Positions 41,057 through 48,069 of a stretch of DNA of 48,069 nt are shown here, one piece after another. The notes beneath the pieces are model-generated. The model had not been told where the DNA came from, made no database searches, and saw nothing but the letters and a program-made list of their open reading frames with translations. The position numbers were made by a program, and so were the translations under genes. The stretch is taken from positions 1 to 48,069 of the forward strand of contig CANGPN010000018.1 of assembly GCA_947456305.1 (NCBI GenBank), given 5' to 3'. Each line of letters begins with the position of its first letter. Position 1 is the stretch's first letter. Source of the DNA: Comamonadaceae bacterium (GTDB taxonomy: Bacteria > Pseudomonadota > Gammaproteobacteria > Burkholderiales > Burkholderiaceae_C).

Positions 41057-41536
41057 ATGGTCAAAAAATTGATGCTTTTGTTGGCTTTCAGTGTCAACAT
41101 GGTGTACGCCGATGAGCCCCATTGGATCAGCGATAAACAAGGCTGTAAGGTAGCCAATATATTCCCTCAGGACAGTGAAAGTATCACTTGGAGTGGTGCA
41201 TGTAAACAAGGTTTGGCCGATGGAGAGGGCAAACTGACTTGGTTGATCAACGGCGAAGTCACGGATGTGTATGAAGGTCAACTTGTCAAAGGCTGGGCTG
41301 AAGGACAAGGCAAACTGACGCGCAAAGACGGTGTTTACACCGGCGAATGGAAGCAAAGCCTGCAAAACGGCAAAGGCCGCTACCAGCACGAAGACGGCAC
41401 TTGGTACCAAGGTGGTTGGAAAGACGGAAAACCGCATGGTCACGGACAAATGCTGACACCGGAAGGTAAGATTTTCAGCGGTACTTGGTATGACGGCTAC
41501 TACGAAGATGAACAGTCACCTGAGAACCGTGGCTAA
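41057..41536 (+). CDS. Exported MORN-repeat protein
   Basis: Start ATG 41057 has AAAGGTGA just upstream. The 159-residue protein has a signal peptide (MVKKLMLLLAFSVNMVYA) followed by about four MORN-type units: GLADGEGKLTWL, YEGQLVKGWAEGQGKLT, YTGEWKQSLQNGKGRYQ, and YQGGWKDGKPHGHGQM. MORN repeats make beta-hairpin rods that mediate protein or membrane contact. Function unknown; it may be cotranscribed with the FGE-like gene. Confidence 0.8.
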   Translation: MVKKLMLLLAFSVNMVYADEPHWISDKQGCKVANIFPQDSESITWSGACKQGLADGEGKLTWLINGEVTDVYEGQLVKGWAEGQGKLTRKDGVYTGEWKQSLQNGKGRYQHEDGTWYQGGWKDGKPHGHGQMLTPEGKIFSGTWYDGYYEDEQSPENRG

Positions 41537-41548
41537 ACATTCAAGCGC

Positions 41549-42142
41549 TTAGCAATCAGCTCTGGCCGGGAAATACCCAGCTCTCACCGGACTTGATACC
41601 ACCACCAGAAAAGCGTCTTGTATCGCATAAGCTTCGCGCTCACGCTTGTACCAGAGTACGCATTTTTCCTTTTGTGTTTGAGGTTTATCTGCGTCGGCAT
41701 CGACGGCATATTGCAAATAATGCACCATCTCATGAAGCAACACAGAACGGTCAAACAGGTTGGATTCAGGTTTGAGTTTTTCATCCAAATAAATGGTTTC
41801 CCCGCCTTGATAGTGGCCTAAGACCATACATTCTGAGTGACATGCCAGCTTGCTTAATTCAGCCGCAGGTAAAAACCGGATGCTTGGCAATTTATCCGGC
41901 AACGGGAATTTAGACAAATGGTGAATACTAGAGAAAAGAATGGGAACCAGATCCTGGCGTTCTAGCTTCAAACTGGCGCCAGCAAAATCATCTAAAAATT
42001 TTTGCTTGTCACTCTTGTATTTTTCATACATACCGGTGTTTTGAACAGCGTCGTCTGCGAGGGTGTAACCGGTATTCAACATACCGGCAAAAATACAAGC
42101 AACAACTCGCTCTGGTAAGCGACGCCCCCAATCACGCCTCAT
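41549..42142 (-). CDS. DUF6647-like zincin metallopeptidase, exported
   Basis: The 197-residue protein contains LLHEMVHYLQ, the HExxH zinc-protease motif, inside the block typical of small DUF6647-like zincins (RSVLLHEMVHYLQYAV). CxxxC in ACHSECMVL and a C-terminal REREAYAIQDAFL, with a possible third ligand Glu, are present. The N-terminus RVVACIFAGMLNTGYTLA resembles a signal peptide. Target unknown. It lies 3 bp downstream of the next minus-strand gene, hence an operon. Confidence 0.7.
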   Translation of the reverse strand: MRRDWGRRLPERVVACIFAGMLNTGYTLADDAVQNTGMYEKYKSDKQKFLDDFAGASLKLERQDLVPILFSSIHHLSKFPLPDKLPSIRFLPAAELSKLACHSECMVLGHYQGGETIYLDEKLKPESNLFDRSVLLHEMVHYLQYAVDADADKPQTQKEKCVLWYKREREAYAIQDAFLVVVSSPVRAGYFPARADC

Positions 42143-42145
42143 GAT

Positions 42146-42607
42146 TTACTCGACTTTGGGCTTGTTAAAGTCAAATACCAGGTGTAAGTAACGTCTGCCG
42201 ATCAAGTCTTTGGTCATGCTGATGGTCTCTGCTCCCAAGTCAGCCTCAAACGTATATCGACCACTGGCGGGCGGGTTAAGGTATAAAAAAGGACCTTTGA
42301 TTCTGGTTTCAACCATTACATCACCCACCACATTTTTTACGCGTAAAGCCACGTCTTTGACGTCTGTGATTTGGCCGTTGTTGCGAAAAACAAGTTGAAT
42401 CGGATACTTAGGTGCTTGCGCTTCCAGGTAACTTTGCTCTTCATCATTCAAGCCGCCGGTGATGAAGGTGTACTCGCCTTGCCGCTGCAATTTGATGGCT
42501 TGTGCGTGTGCCCAGGTTGAAAGCAACAGGCTTGATAAAAAAATCAGTACCCAAGGTATTACCAATCTGGCTTGTGAATATGCGGGTGCAACATTTTCTT
42601 TTTGCAT
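42146..42607 (-). CDS. Exported hypothetical protein
   Basis: The 153-residue protein has a long signal peptide with hydrophobic core VIPWVLIFLSSLLLSTWAHAQ. The remainder is beta-rich (YTFITGGLNDEEQSYLEAQ, LVFRNNGQITDVKDVALRV, RYTFEADLGAETISM), suggesting an immunoglobulin-like or carboxypeptidase-regulatory-like sandwich. I do not recognise a family. It is the first gene of the two-gene operon with the zincin, so it could be its partner or inhibitor (inference). Confidence 0.65.
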   Translation of the reverse strand: MQKENVAPAYSQARLVIPWVLIFLSSLLLSTWAHAQAIKLQRQGEYTFITGGLNDEEQSYLEAQAPKYPIQLVFRNNGQITDVKDVALRVKNVVGDVMVETRIKGPFLYLNPPASGRYTFEADLGAETISMTKDLIGRRYLHLVFDFNKPKVE

Positions 42608-42753
42608 ACAACCTTAAAAGTAGTCTGATTAATGACGCCAATACCCGAGGACAAATCAAGCACTTGTCGTTTTACAATTATGAGGCGTGCTATTCAAAAT
42701 TGCAAATTCCCCCATAAGCCAATGGCTTCAACCACCTTTAGGAGCTGTGCGAG

Positions 42754-43140
42754 ATGAGCTGTTCATACAAACTTTTTTTCGGCATGTTGATTGCTTTTTA
42801 TTCGTTGTGCAGCACAGCGGCTGACACTATCGCACCAGCTTTACATGGACATTGGTCAGGTGTTTGGTACATAGGCATGAGCAGCGGCAAGTCACACCTG
42901 ACATTCAACGATAACGGCACTGCCAGCATCAGCTTTACCAATCTGGATGAATTCGGTGAAGACTTGATTGCATTGAATAAACTAGCTATTGATTCAACTG
43001 CTGTCAGCTTCTCTGTACCTAGCAAATACAGCGCATCTTTTCAAATACAACTCAAGATCAAGCCGGATGGCTTGACCTTAGATGGAAATGGCAAATTTGA
43101 TGGTGCCGGGGCTAAACTGGTATTTACCAAATCAAACTGA
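42754..43140 (+). CDS. Small exported hypothetical protein
   Basis: A 128-residue protein with signal peptide (LFFGMLIAFYSLCSTAA) and a beta-rich body, HGHWSGVWYIGMSSGKSHLTFNDNGTASISF, reminiscent of secreted lipocalin-like or ligand-binding barrels. AGGAG lies 9 bp before the ATG. No known family. It is convergent with the cytochrome gene, with a hairpin between them. Confidence 0.6.
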   Translation: MSCSYKLFFGMLIAFYSLCSTAADTIAPALHGHWSGVWYIGMSSGKSHLTFNDNGTASISFTNLDEFGEDLIALNKLAIDSTAVSFSVPSKYSASFQIQLKIKPDGLTLDGNGKFDGAGAKLVFTKSN

Positions 43141-43149
43141 CTATAAATA

Positions 43150-43182
43150 CCGACAGCTATTGCTTATTGACAATAGTGTCGG
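43150..43182. terminator. Hairpin terminator between convergent genes
   Basis: CCGACA-G-CTATTG (43150-43162) pairs with CAATAG-TGTCGG (43171-43182), with one bulged G and an 8-bp loop. The minus-strand continuation TATTTATAG is T-rich, so it best suits the cytochrome gene. Confidence 0.55.
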
Positions 43183-43197
43183 CTGTTAAATAAGAGA

Positions 43198-43536
43198 TTA
43201 CTCGCTGGGCAAAGACTTGATATATCTTGCAAGCAATCTGATTTCATCCGGCTTTAATGTATTCTTGAAACTGGGCATAGCACCCTGGCCCTTGACAATG
43301 GTGTTGTAGACACCTTCTTCGTCTTTGGTGATCCCTGCTAACTTAGGCCCACCTTTACCTGCCTTCATACCAAACATGCCATGACACCAACTGCAACTGT
43401 TAGCAAACAGCTTTTTAGGGTCTTGCTGTTGCTGCTCTGCTTCTGGTTGTGCGTCCTCGGCAAAGACCGGTAATGCAAATGAAGCGATGAGTGTGGTCAT
43501 AGCAAAAAATTTCAAGCATTGAAGGCGGGAAAACAT
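43198..43536 (-). CDS. Small periplasmic cytochrome c
   Basis: The 112-residue protein has a signal peptide (FFAMTTLIASFALPVFA), a Gln/Glu-rich linker, a single haem site CSWCH, and a Met ligand candidate in GQGAMPSFKN. That is the layout of class I cytochromes c. GGAGAAAGT precedes the ATG. It lies downstream of the PQQ dehydrogenase on the same strand and is the natural electron acceptor for it, since that dehydrogenase lacks its own cytochrome domain. Confidence 0.9.
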   Translation of the reverse strand: MFSRLQCLKFFAMTTLIASFALPVFAEDAQPEAEQQQQDPKKLFANSCSWCHGMFGMKAGKGGPKLAGITKDEEGVYNTIVKGQGAMPSFKNTLKPDEIRLLARYIKSLPSE

Positions 43537-43603
43537 ACTTTCTCCAAAGGGTTATGCATGTATTTGAGTATACATATTCAAACGTTTTAGACACACATCA
43601 AAA

Positions 43604-43637
43604 AATAAAAAAGCGGGAAGTTTGCACCTCCCGCTTT
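43604..43637 (-). terminator. Rho-independent terminator of the PQQ dehydrogenase gene
   Basis: On the minus strand AAAGCGGGA (from 43637-43629) pairs with TCCCGCTTT (43618-43610) across a 10-bp loop, followed by a T-rich run (TTTATTTTTT). It lies about 18 bp after the dehydrogenase stop and separates it from the cytochrome gene, whose transcription therefore needs read-through or its own promoter. Confidence 0.85.
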
Positions 43638-43654
43638 CATCAAGCTGTACTCAA

Positions 43655-45391
43655 TTATTTCAAAGAGTACACGATCAACTGACCGTTGTCGGTCGGCATT
43701 TCAGTGAACGGTGAACCGTACAAAGGACCGTAGTTACCTGCAACGTGACTACCCCATCCAGTCACAACAGCAACATACTGCTTGCCTTTGGCTGTGTAGC
43801 TGATGACGCCTCCGTGGTGACCCAATCCGTTGTTGTGACTCCAGAGTTCTTGACCAGTTTTGGCGTCAAGTGCTTGGAACACGCCGTCAGCACCAGGAAC
43901 GAATAAGACGTCTCCTTTGGTGGATAGTAATGAAGCAAGCACGGGGTATTTGTATTCAACACGCCATGTGCTCTTACCGGTGATGGGGTCACGGGCTTGA
44001 ATGGTTCCATAAGCCTGCTTGCCTTTCGGATGAGTAGCAGTCCATGAGGCTCCAAAGTAGTTTTGTCCGGAGAAATCTTTCGGACGATCTGCTTTCACCA
44101 CTTCGAGGTCGAAACACCATTCCTGAGTAGCTTTGTACATCAAGCCGGTTTTCGGGCTGTAACTGCCTGCGTTCCAACTGATAGCGCCGTCAATAGCGGG
44201 GCACATATTGGGGAACTTGCCTTCTGTGAAATCCACACGGCCTTGCAACTCACCTTTGTTAGAGATGCCTTTGATGTAGTTGTAGGTCTCGCCAATCATG
44301 TAGGCGTTTTCAACATTCAGCTTGTTGCCGCCACCCAGTTTTGCACCGTCATACACGAATATAGCGCCGCCCTTGTTGGGGTGAACCACATAGTCTTTGC
44401 CGCCTTTGGAGATGCGCATGAACTCGCCGACTGCACTGTCGAAGTCCCAGCCGTCATGAGGCATTTCCTGGAAGTAGGACTTCAGCTTGCCTGTGTCTGG
44501 GTCTAATACAACAACTGACGATGTGTAAAGGTTGTCGCCAGGACGAGCGCCTTCGGTTTTCCATTTGGAACCGGCATAGTCGTAGTCAGGTGCAGGATTG
44601 GCAGTACCCCACCATACGGAATTGGTTTTAGGATCGTATTGGCCAGTCATCCAGCCGCCGCCGCCACCAGTTTTCCATGTGTCATTACCCCAGGAATCGC
44701 GCGAACGCTGGTCACCGCCGATGGTGTCAAACTGCCAAACGGTATCGCCGGTTTCAGCGTTGACGGCAAAGATTGGACCGCAGCAGCCGGACAATTCGCC
44801 GCCGTTGGAGCCAATGATGACTTTGTCTTTAACAACCAGAGGAGCGCCGGTAAAGCCTTTGTTGCCCTTTTCGACGTTCATAACGACCTTGTCCCAAACC
44901 GGCTTGCCGGTCTTCATATCAAGAGCAATCATGCGGCCGTCCACAGTACCAAGATAAACCTTGCCGTAGGCAATTGCGATACCGCGGTTGTAGGGGTTGT
45001 AGAAAGTGCCTTCGCCGCGCTCGTTATCGAGTTTGGCCTGATAGCTCCAGATGGGCTTGCCATTGGTGCCGTCCAAGGCCCAAACTTTGCCGCTGGCCGA
45101 GGTGTAGTACAAAACGCCATCCACAGCGAGAGGGAAAGATTGGATACCGCGCTTGGTGGCATTGGGCGTATGGATCCAAGCAACGCCCAGATTTTTCACA
45201 TTGCTAGTGTTGATTTGATCCAGGCCACTGTGGTGGTAGCCATCGAAAGACTGGTGATACATCAGCCAGTTGTTGGGATCGTTTTGCGCATTCAAAAGAC
45301 TGTTCCAGGAAACTTCAGCAGATGCAGAAGCTGCACCGATCAACATCAGACTGGCGACCAGCAACTTCATTTTTGGCTTGATGGACTTCAT
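43655..45391 (-). CDS. PQQ-dependent alcohol dehydrogenase, probably lanthanide type
   Basis: The 578-residue periplasmic quinoprotein has a signal peptide (residues 1-25, ASASAEVSW) and eight-blade propeller repeats. Metal and catalytic residues inferred by alignment with methanol dehydrogenases are E199 (GGELSG), N265 (GTANPAP) and D316 in HDGWDFDSA. D318, two residues on, is the extra Asp that marks XoxF-type lanthanide enzymes (MxaF has Ala). The usual vicinal Cys pair before VVNRG is absent (YNPYNRG), but Cys203-Cys204 occurs right after E199. There is no C-terminal cytochrome domain. GGGGGAG precedes the ATG. The substrate alcohol is unknown. Confidence 0.9.
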   Translation of the reverse strand: MKSIKPKMKLLVASLMLIGAASASAEVSWNSLLNAQNDPNNWLMYHQSFDGYHHSGLDQINTSNVKNLGVAWIHTPNATKRGIQSFPLAVDGVLYYTSASGKVWALDGTNGKPIWSYQAKLDNERGEGTFYNPYNRGIAIAYGKVYLGTVDGRMIALDMKTGKPVWDKVVMNVEKGNKGFTGAPLVVKDKVIIGSNGGELSGCCGPIFAVNAETGDTVWQFDTIGGDQRSRDSWGNDTWKTGGGGGWMTGQYDPKTNSVWWGTANPAPDYDYAGSKWKTEGARPGDNLYTSSVVVLDPDTGKLKSYFQEMPHDGWDFDSAVGEFMRISKGGKDYVVHPNKGGAIFVYDGAKLGGGNKLNVENAYMIGETYNYIKGISNKGELQGRVDFTEGKFPNMCPAIDGAISWNAGSYSPKTGLMYKATQEWCFDLEVVKADRPKDFSGQNYFGASWTATHPKGKQAYGTIQARDPITGKSTWRVEYKYPVLASLLSTKGDVLFVPGADGVFQALDAKTGQELWSHNNGLGHHGGVISYTAKGKQYVAVVTGWGSHVAGNYGPLYGSPFTEMPTDNGQLIVYSLK

Positions 45392-45448
45392 AGACTCCCC
45401 CGTGTTGGTTGAAAAAAAATCAATGTCAATTCAATGAAATGCCAAGCT

Positions 45449-45477
45449 TAAAAAGCCAGTCGTTTCTTTTGTGACAA
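45449..45477 (-). promoter_or_regulatory. Possible promoter of the PQQ dehydrogenase
   Basis: On the minus strand TTGTCA (45477-45472) and TTTTTA (45454-45449) are 17 bp apart, about 60 bp upstream of the start codon. The -10 is weak, so this is only a candidate. Confidence 0.28.
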
Positions 45478-46042
45478 CGAATTATTTTTAAACTCTGCAA
45501 CGTGAGTCAATATCGAAAACCGCCATAAGGGGAAAACACCTAGCAATGTATTTACCCACTGTTAACTGGAATTTTGATCAAAATATCGCTTGAAAATTAC
45601 CCACTTTTCATACTGAATGATTCCCTCAAAGCCAGCCTCAGAACTCATGCGAATCAATCAAAAAAGGCCTGAACCCCAAACTTCAACCAGTTAACTTAAC
45701 GTAGTCCAACGACAATTTTCAGCAATGAAGAAACAACAGAATGGCGATTTATGCATTGCCCAACAAAAACTGCTAACGCACACTAGTATTAATAAATAAA
45801 CAAACCTTACTTTGGTTTTATCCACCCTTCATAATGGACTATTTGTTATCCCGTCCAACAGCATAGTGGCTTGCCCACACGTTAAAAGTCATTAGGCTGT
45901 AAGCGGTTAAGTGTCTTATATAGTATTTAAATGCAATACAAGCGATTTAGAAAATAAATCATAAAGAAGTAATTAAATTATGTTTAACCATTTTTTCAAT
46001 ATTGGATTTATTGCCCAATATGACTTCAAAAAATAAGTATTT

Positions 46043-46085
46043 TTGAAAATGGTAATTTTATTTGTAAAATTCTCGATTTAAGGAG
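46043..46085 (+). promoter_or_regulatory. Promoter with palindrome and ribosome binding site for the small cupin gene
   Basis: TTGAAA (46043-46048) and TAAAAT (46065-46070) are spaced 16 bp. The palindrome AATTTTA/TAAAATT (46054-46060, 46065-46071) overlaps the -10, an operator-like arrangement. AAGGAG (46080-46085) lies 9 bp before the ATG. Confidence 0.5.
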
Positions 46086-46094
46086 ACACTAACG

Positions 46095-46472
46095 ATGAAA
46101 CGTCAAATTTTCGCTTTAACATTTATTGCAGCTCTTTTTCTTCCAAGTTTTCAAGCTACTGCGCAACAATCTCAAGAAGCATTGGACATACTAGATGCTT
46201 GCCCGAAGAATGCTGTTTTGCTCACCGAAGACGATAATGTTCGCTTCATACAACTGAAAATTAAATCCGGTCAAAAATGCGGTATGCACAAATCAGCAGG
46301 TGGATTTACTTACATTATTTCAGGTGCAACAATTAATCTGATCAAAGCTGATGGTAGTAAAAGTTCAGTGGTTTTGAAAGACGCACAGGCATTTGCCTAT
46401 CAACCGTCAGAACACATTGTTGAAGTATCTAAAGGAAACTTGGATATTCTTTTGCTAGAGAGCAAGAAATAA
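46095..46472 (+). CDS. Small exported cupin-like protein
   Basis: The 125-residue protein has a signal peptide (MKRQIFALTFIAALFLPSFQATAQ) and one cupin-like barrel: VRFIQLKIKSGQKCGMHKSAGGFTYIISGATINLI, then FAYQPSEHIVEV. One His near each canonical cupin motif could bind metal, though the set is incomplete. Two Cys (DACPK, QKCGMH) might form a disulfide. Similar small cupins are often annotated as unknown periplasmic proteins. AT-rich like its right-hand neighbours. Confidence 0.72.
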   Translation: MKRQIFALTFIAALFLPSFQATAQQSQEALDILDACPKNAVLLTEDDNVRFIQLKIKSGQKCGMHKSAGGFTYIISGATINLIKADGSKSSVVLKDAQAFAYQPSEHIVEVSKGNLDILLLESKK

Positions 46473-46494
46473 ACTGGTTAAAGCAACTGTAATT

Positions 46495-46525
46495 AAGGAC
46501 TGAGCTGTTCAGTCCTTATTTTTTC
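46495..46525 (+). terminator. Rho-independent terminator after the cupin gene
   Basis: AAGGACTGA (46495-46503) and TCAGTCCTT (46509-46517) form a perfect 9-bp stem with a 5-bp loop, followed by ATTTTTTCCC. The right arm contains the stop codon of the convergent hydrolase gene. Confidence 0.88.
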
Positions 46526-47447
46526 CCTTTAGATATTTATTGTACCAATCAATTTCTATTTTAGTAACATTTTTTCTAATATTACCACTGTAAATATCAT
46601 AGTGCTTTATATTAGGTATTTCAATGTAGTCCTTGCTAATTAGAATCTTATTAAAAGCGGCAAGACTATTGTCTTTGTTATCCATTAATTCTTCATTCTG
46701 TGCAACTACAAAAAGTGCAGCAGCATTTTTAATTTTATCTGCATCTTCAATGGGACGAAATCTTGCAAATTTTTCCCAAATCATCGCTCCTTTTAAATTT
46801 CCAATTTCGTTTATTCCAGGTTGTGGATATTCAATTCGGCCTCTACTTCTTTGAGCGCCCTTGGAATTCCAATCGTTCAGATATGTGTCATAGTTAGGGC
46901 CCCAACCCATTCCTCCGACTTGACTAACTAGAGCCTTTATCCTCCTGTCTCTAGCCGCGACATAGACAACTAAGCCCCCAGATAAACTTGTACCCCAAAG
47001 ACCTAAATTGCTTGCATCAACTTGCTTATCAGAAGCAGTCCAATTAATAGTATTGAAAATATCTTCAGCCTGATCAATAGGATCAACTATTTCGCGTAGT
47101 TCGCGTGTTTTTGAATACTTTCCGTCCTTGTCTTTAATTTGGATTAATTTCGCATCACTATTACCCCAACCTTTGTAATCGATGACAACTACGACATAAC
47201 CAGAGCGAGCAATATCACTTGCAGTTTCAATAAGGTGACTGGCTAAACCTCCCCAACCATTTGACATGATGATGGCTGGAAATTTTTGATTTTGATCCGG
47301 GCTCTTCGGTCGATATACATCCGCACTTAATCTGATACCGTCACTGATAATATCCACGGTTTGCTTTTGGATATCAAAGCTATCTGCAGCAAAAGATAAT
47401 CCGCAAAAAAAACAAGCAATATACAAAAAATATTTTTTTGACTTCAT
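46509..47447 (-). CDS. Exported alpha/beta hydrolase (dienelactone-hydrolase/S15-like)
   Basis: ATG 47447 is favoured because GGAG lies 7 bp upstream, giving 312 residues. A signal peptide (KKYFLYIACFFCGLSFA) precedes an alpha/beta hydrolase fold: IISDGIRLSADVYRP, IIMSNGWGGLASH, VVVVIDYKGWGNSD and LGLWGTSLSGGLVVYVA. The nucleophile Ser lies in GTSLSGG, a variant elbow where the usual second Gly is Ser. His in IPNIKHYDIY and an acid in VVAQNEELMD may complete the triad. It probably cleaves an ester or lactone in the periplasm. The gene is strongly AT-rich. Confidence 0.82.
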   Translation of the reverse strand: MKSKKYFLYIACFFCGLSFAADSFDIQKQTVDIISDGIRLSADVYRPKSPDQNQKFPAIIMSNGWGGLASHLIETASDIARSGYVVVVIDYKGWGNSDAKLIQIKDKDGKYSKTRELREIVDPIDQAEDIFNTINWTASDKQVDASNLGLWGTSLSGGLVVYVAARDRRIKALVSQVGGMGWGPNYDTYLNDWNSKGAQRSRGRIEYPQPGINEIGNLKGAMIWEKFARFRPIEDADKIKNAAALFVVAQNEELMDNKDNSLAAFNKILISKDYIEIPNIKHYDIYSGNIRKNVTKIEIDWYNKYLKGKNKD

Positions 47448-47476
47448 TTTAAACTCCATATAAATTTAAATAAAAG

Positions 47477-47900
47477 TTAATCTAAGGAAAAGGCTAGAAG
47501 AGCATTTCCTGGTATCCCGCCCTGAAATAAATAACCGGATGTCACCAAAAGCATGTTTTTAATTAAAACCGGACCAGGGCCATCAATTGAACCGCCTTTT
47601 ACGGTCATGCCGCTATTGCTTTTTAAATTGACCTTGGTATCAACCTCCCAAATAACCTTACCGTTTTCACTGGCATAAGCTCTCAAAATACCATCTAATC
47701 CGCCTGACAAAACAAAATCATTACTAGCAGTTAAGGCTGCAGACTGTGCCTGACTACAACCGGGTACTTGATTACAGCCCGGATGAGGCATTGTCCATTT
47801 AAGTTCCCCGGTTTTAATATCTAAGGCATGTAAACCGCCTCCTCTAGAATCTAAAAAATACCACCCATCGTAACCTTGCTGAGCGCCTTTCGTAGACGAT
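47477..47900 (-). pseudogene. PQQ-repeat PVA-dehydrogenase-like gene, 3' fragment cut by an IS
   Basis: The reading frame ending at 47477 carries a quinoprotein C-terminus: DGWYFLDSRGGGLHALDIKTG, AQSAALTASNDFVLSGGLDG, GGSIDGPGPVLIKNMLLVTSGY and GGIPGNALLAFSLD, as in polyvinyl-alcohol-dehydrogenase-like enzymes. Homology ends around 47890-47900. Upstream in frame there is a stop codon (TGA just before 48028), and another frame encodes a transposase-like C-terminus. The gene has thus lost its N-terminal part. The Cys pair in CNQVPGC fits the family's extra loop. Confidence 0.7.
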
Positions 47901-47924
47901 GTACTTGGTAGAGTTAATAAATCA

Positions 47925-48068
47925 CTAGTGTCCCAACGTTGGGAAGAGGGTTTGTTGAATAGGATCTTGGCCGATTTCAGGCCCATCCTGTAGTTTTCCC
48001 AGTAGGGCGGATATTGGCGTGGTTTCAAACATATTCAGATCCAGCACTCGCAAAATTTCGTACAAAGA
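47925..48068 (-). CDS. Probable IS4-type transposase C-terminus (runs off the right edge)
   Basis: On the minus strand a frame different from the PQQ fragment stays open from the window edge to TAG (47925-47927). It contains LYEILRVLDLNMFETTPI, then an LFPTLGH tail. Many IS4-type transposases end in a similar ILQxLSxxLFEKTPI block followed by a QLxLF tail. Only 47 residues are visible, so the family call rests on one block. Its position explains why the PQQ gene is truncated. Confidence 0.5.
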   Translation of the reverse strand, partial: SLYEILRVLDLNMFETTPISALLGKLQDGPEIGQDPIQQTLFPTLGH

Positions 48069-48069
48069 A

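Larger units (their letters stand above)
45392..46094. other. 703-bp AT-rich intergenic region
   Basis: No credible gene is seen on either strand. It separates divergent genes and must hold both promoters. An inverted pair GTTAACTGG (45561-45569) and CCAGTTAAC (45687-45695) is present, 126 bp apart. Near the right end a palindrome AATTTTA-TTTG-TAAAATT (46054-46071) overlaps a promoter for the small cupin gene. The middle shows no recognisable element, tRNA or repeat array. Confidence 0.6.

Noticed and set aside
43655..45391. Calcium-type MxaF methanol dehydrogenase
   Set aside because: The residue after the catalytic Asp-x is Asp, not Ala, the normal Cys pair site is changed, and no mxaI or mxaJ lies nearby.
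47477..48028. Complete small PQQ protein starting at TTG 48028
   Set aside because: The first 40 or so codons show no quinoprotein similarity and overlap a transposase-like frame; the gene is a 3' fragment.

Overview
The window looks like a chromosomal segment of a betaproteobacterium, probably Burkholderiales close to Comamonadaceae (inference). The reasons are two complete branched-chain-amino-acid-type (Liv) ABC transporters embedded in acyl-CoA and cyclase gene sets, a TctAB tripartite tricarboxylate carrier, an EgtB/EgtD ergothioneine operon, and moderate-to-high GC with AT-rich islands. No rRNA, tRNA or CRISPR array is visible. Both edges touch insertion sequences: the start of an IS110-type transposase at the left, and what looks like the C-terminus of an IS4-type transposase at the right.

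Region 1 (1-3.1 kb): IS110 end, arsH, a small Cys-rich ORF, an AAA/DUF4143 ATPase and a DinB-family protein.

Region 2 (3.1-14.95 kb) is a dense defence and toxin-antitoxin island. It holds vapBC with a near-textbook palindromic operator. A long co-directional array follows: type III restriction subunit (res), a truncated DUF1016/YhcG gene, type III methyltransferase (mod), an AT-rich OLD-family ATPase/Toprim nuclease, and an Mrr-type endonuclease, closed by a hairpin terminator. Next is a Fic protein with an AbiEi-like N-terminal region, divergent from a MNT-HEPN pair. The intergenic space between them carries four copies of a 19-bp element arranged as two pairs, each with a 31-bp period. The island ends with a truncated HigA-like antitoxin stub. 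Base composition shows patchwork assembly: the mod target-recognition region and the whole OLD gene are AT-rich inside GC-rich neighbours.

Region 3 (15.0-17.9 kb): a Cys-less glutaredoxin-fold protein, EgtB, EgtD and a DUF427 protein, consistent with ergothioneine synthesis from histidine.

Region 4 (18.0-28.05 kb): one long plus-strand catabolic operon. It encodes LivH, LivM, LivG, LivF, an aldehyde dehydrogenase, an SDR oxidoreductase, a Liv-type binding protein, a mesaconyl-CoA-hydratase-like hot-dog protein, an acyl-CoA dehydrogenase and a family III CoA transferase. The set reads as uptake plus CoA activation, desaturation and hydration of a carboxylic acid.

Region 5 (28.1-38.1 kb): a SOUL haem-binding protein divergent from an MFS transporter, a globin-like/YbjN-like fusion, and a second Liv cluster on the minus strand (LivG, LivF, LivK, LivH, LivM, cyclase). 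LivF there has Arg in place of the Walker A Lys. An exported HbpS/GlcG-like protein and an exported RraA-like aldolase follow.

Region 6 (38.1-48.07 kb): TctB/TctA without TctC, several small exported proteins (FGE-fold, MORN, zincin DUF6647 and others), a cytochrome c, and a PQQ alcohol dehydrogenase with a lanthanide-type Asp-x-Asp motif and an unusually placed Cys-Cys pair. A 0.7-kb gene-free AT-rich stretch follows. The region closes with a small cupin, an exported alpha/beta hydrolase and an IS-truncated PVA-dehydrogenase-like gene.

The strongest leads are the Fic/MNT-HEPN repeat-controlled locus, the mosaic RM-OLD-Mrr operon, the pseudo-globin fusion, the Cys-less glutaredoxin in the Egt operon, and the PQQ enzyme.
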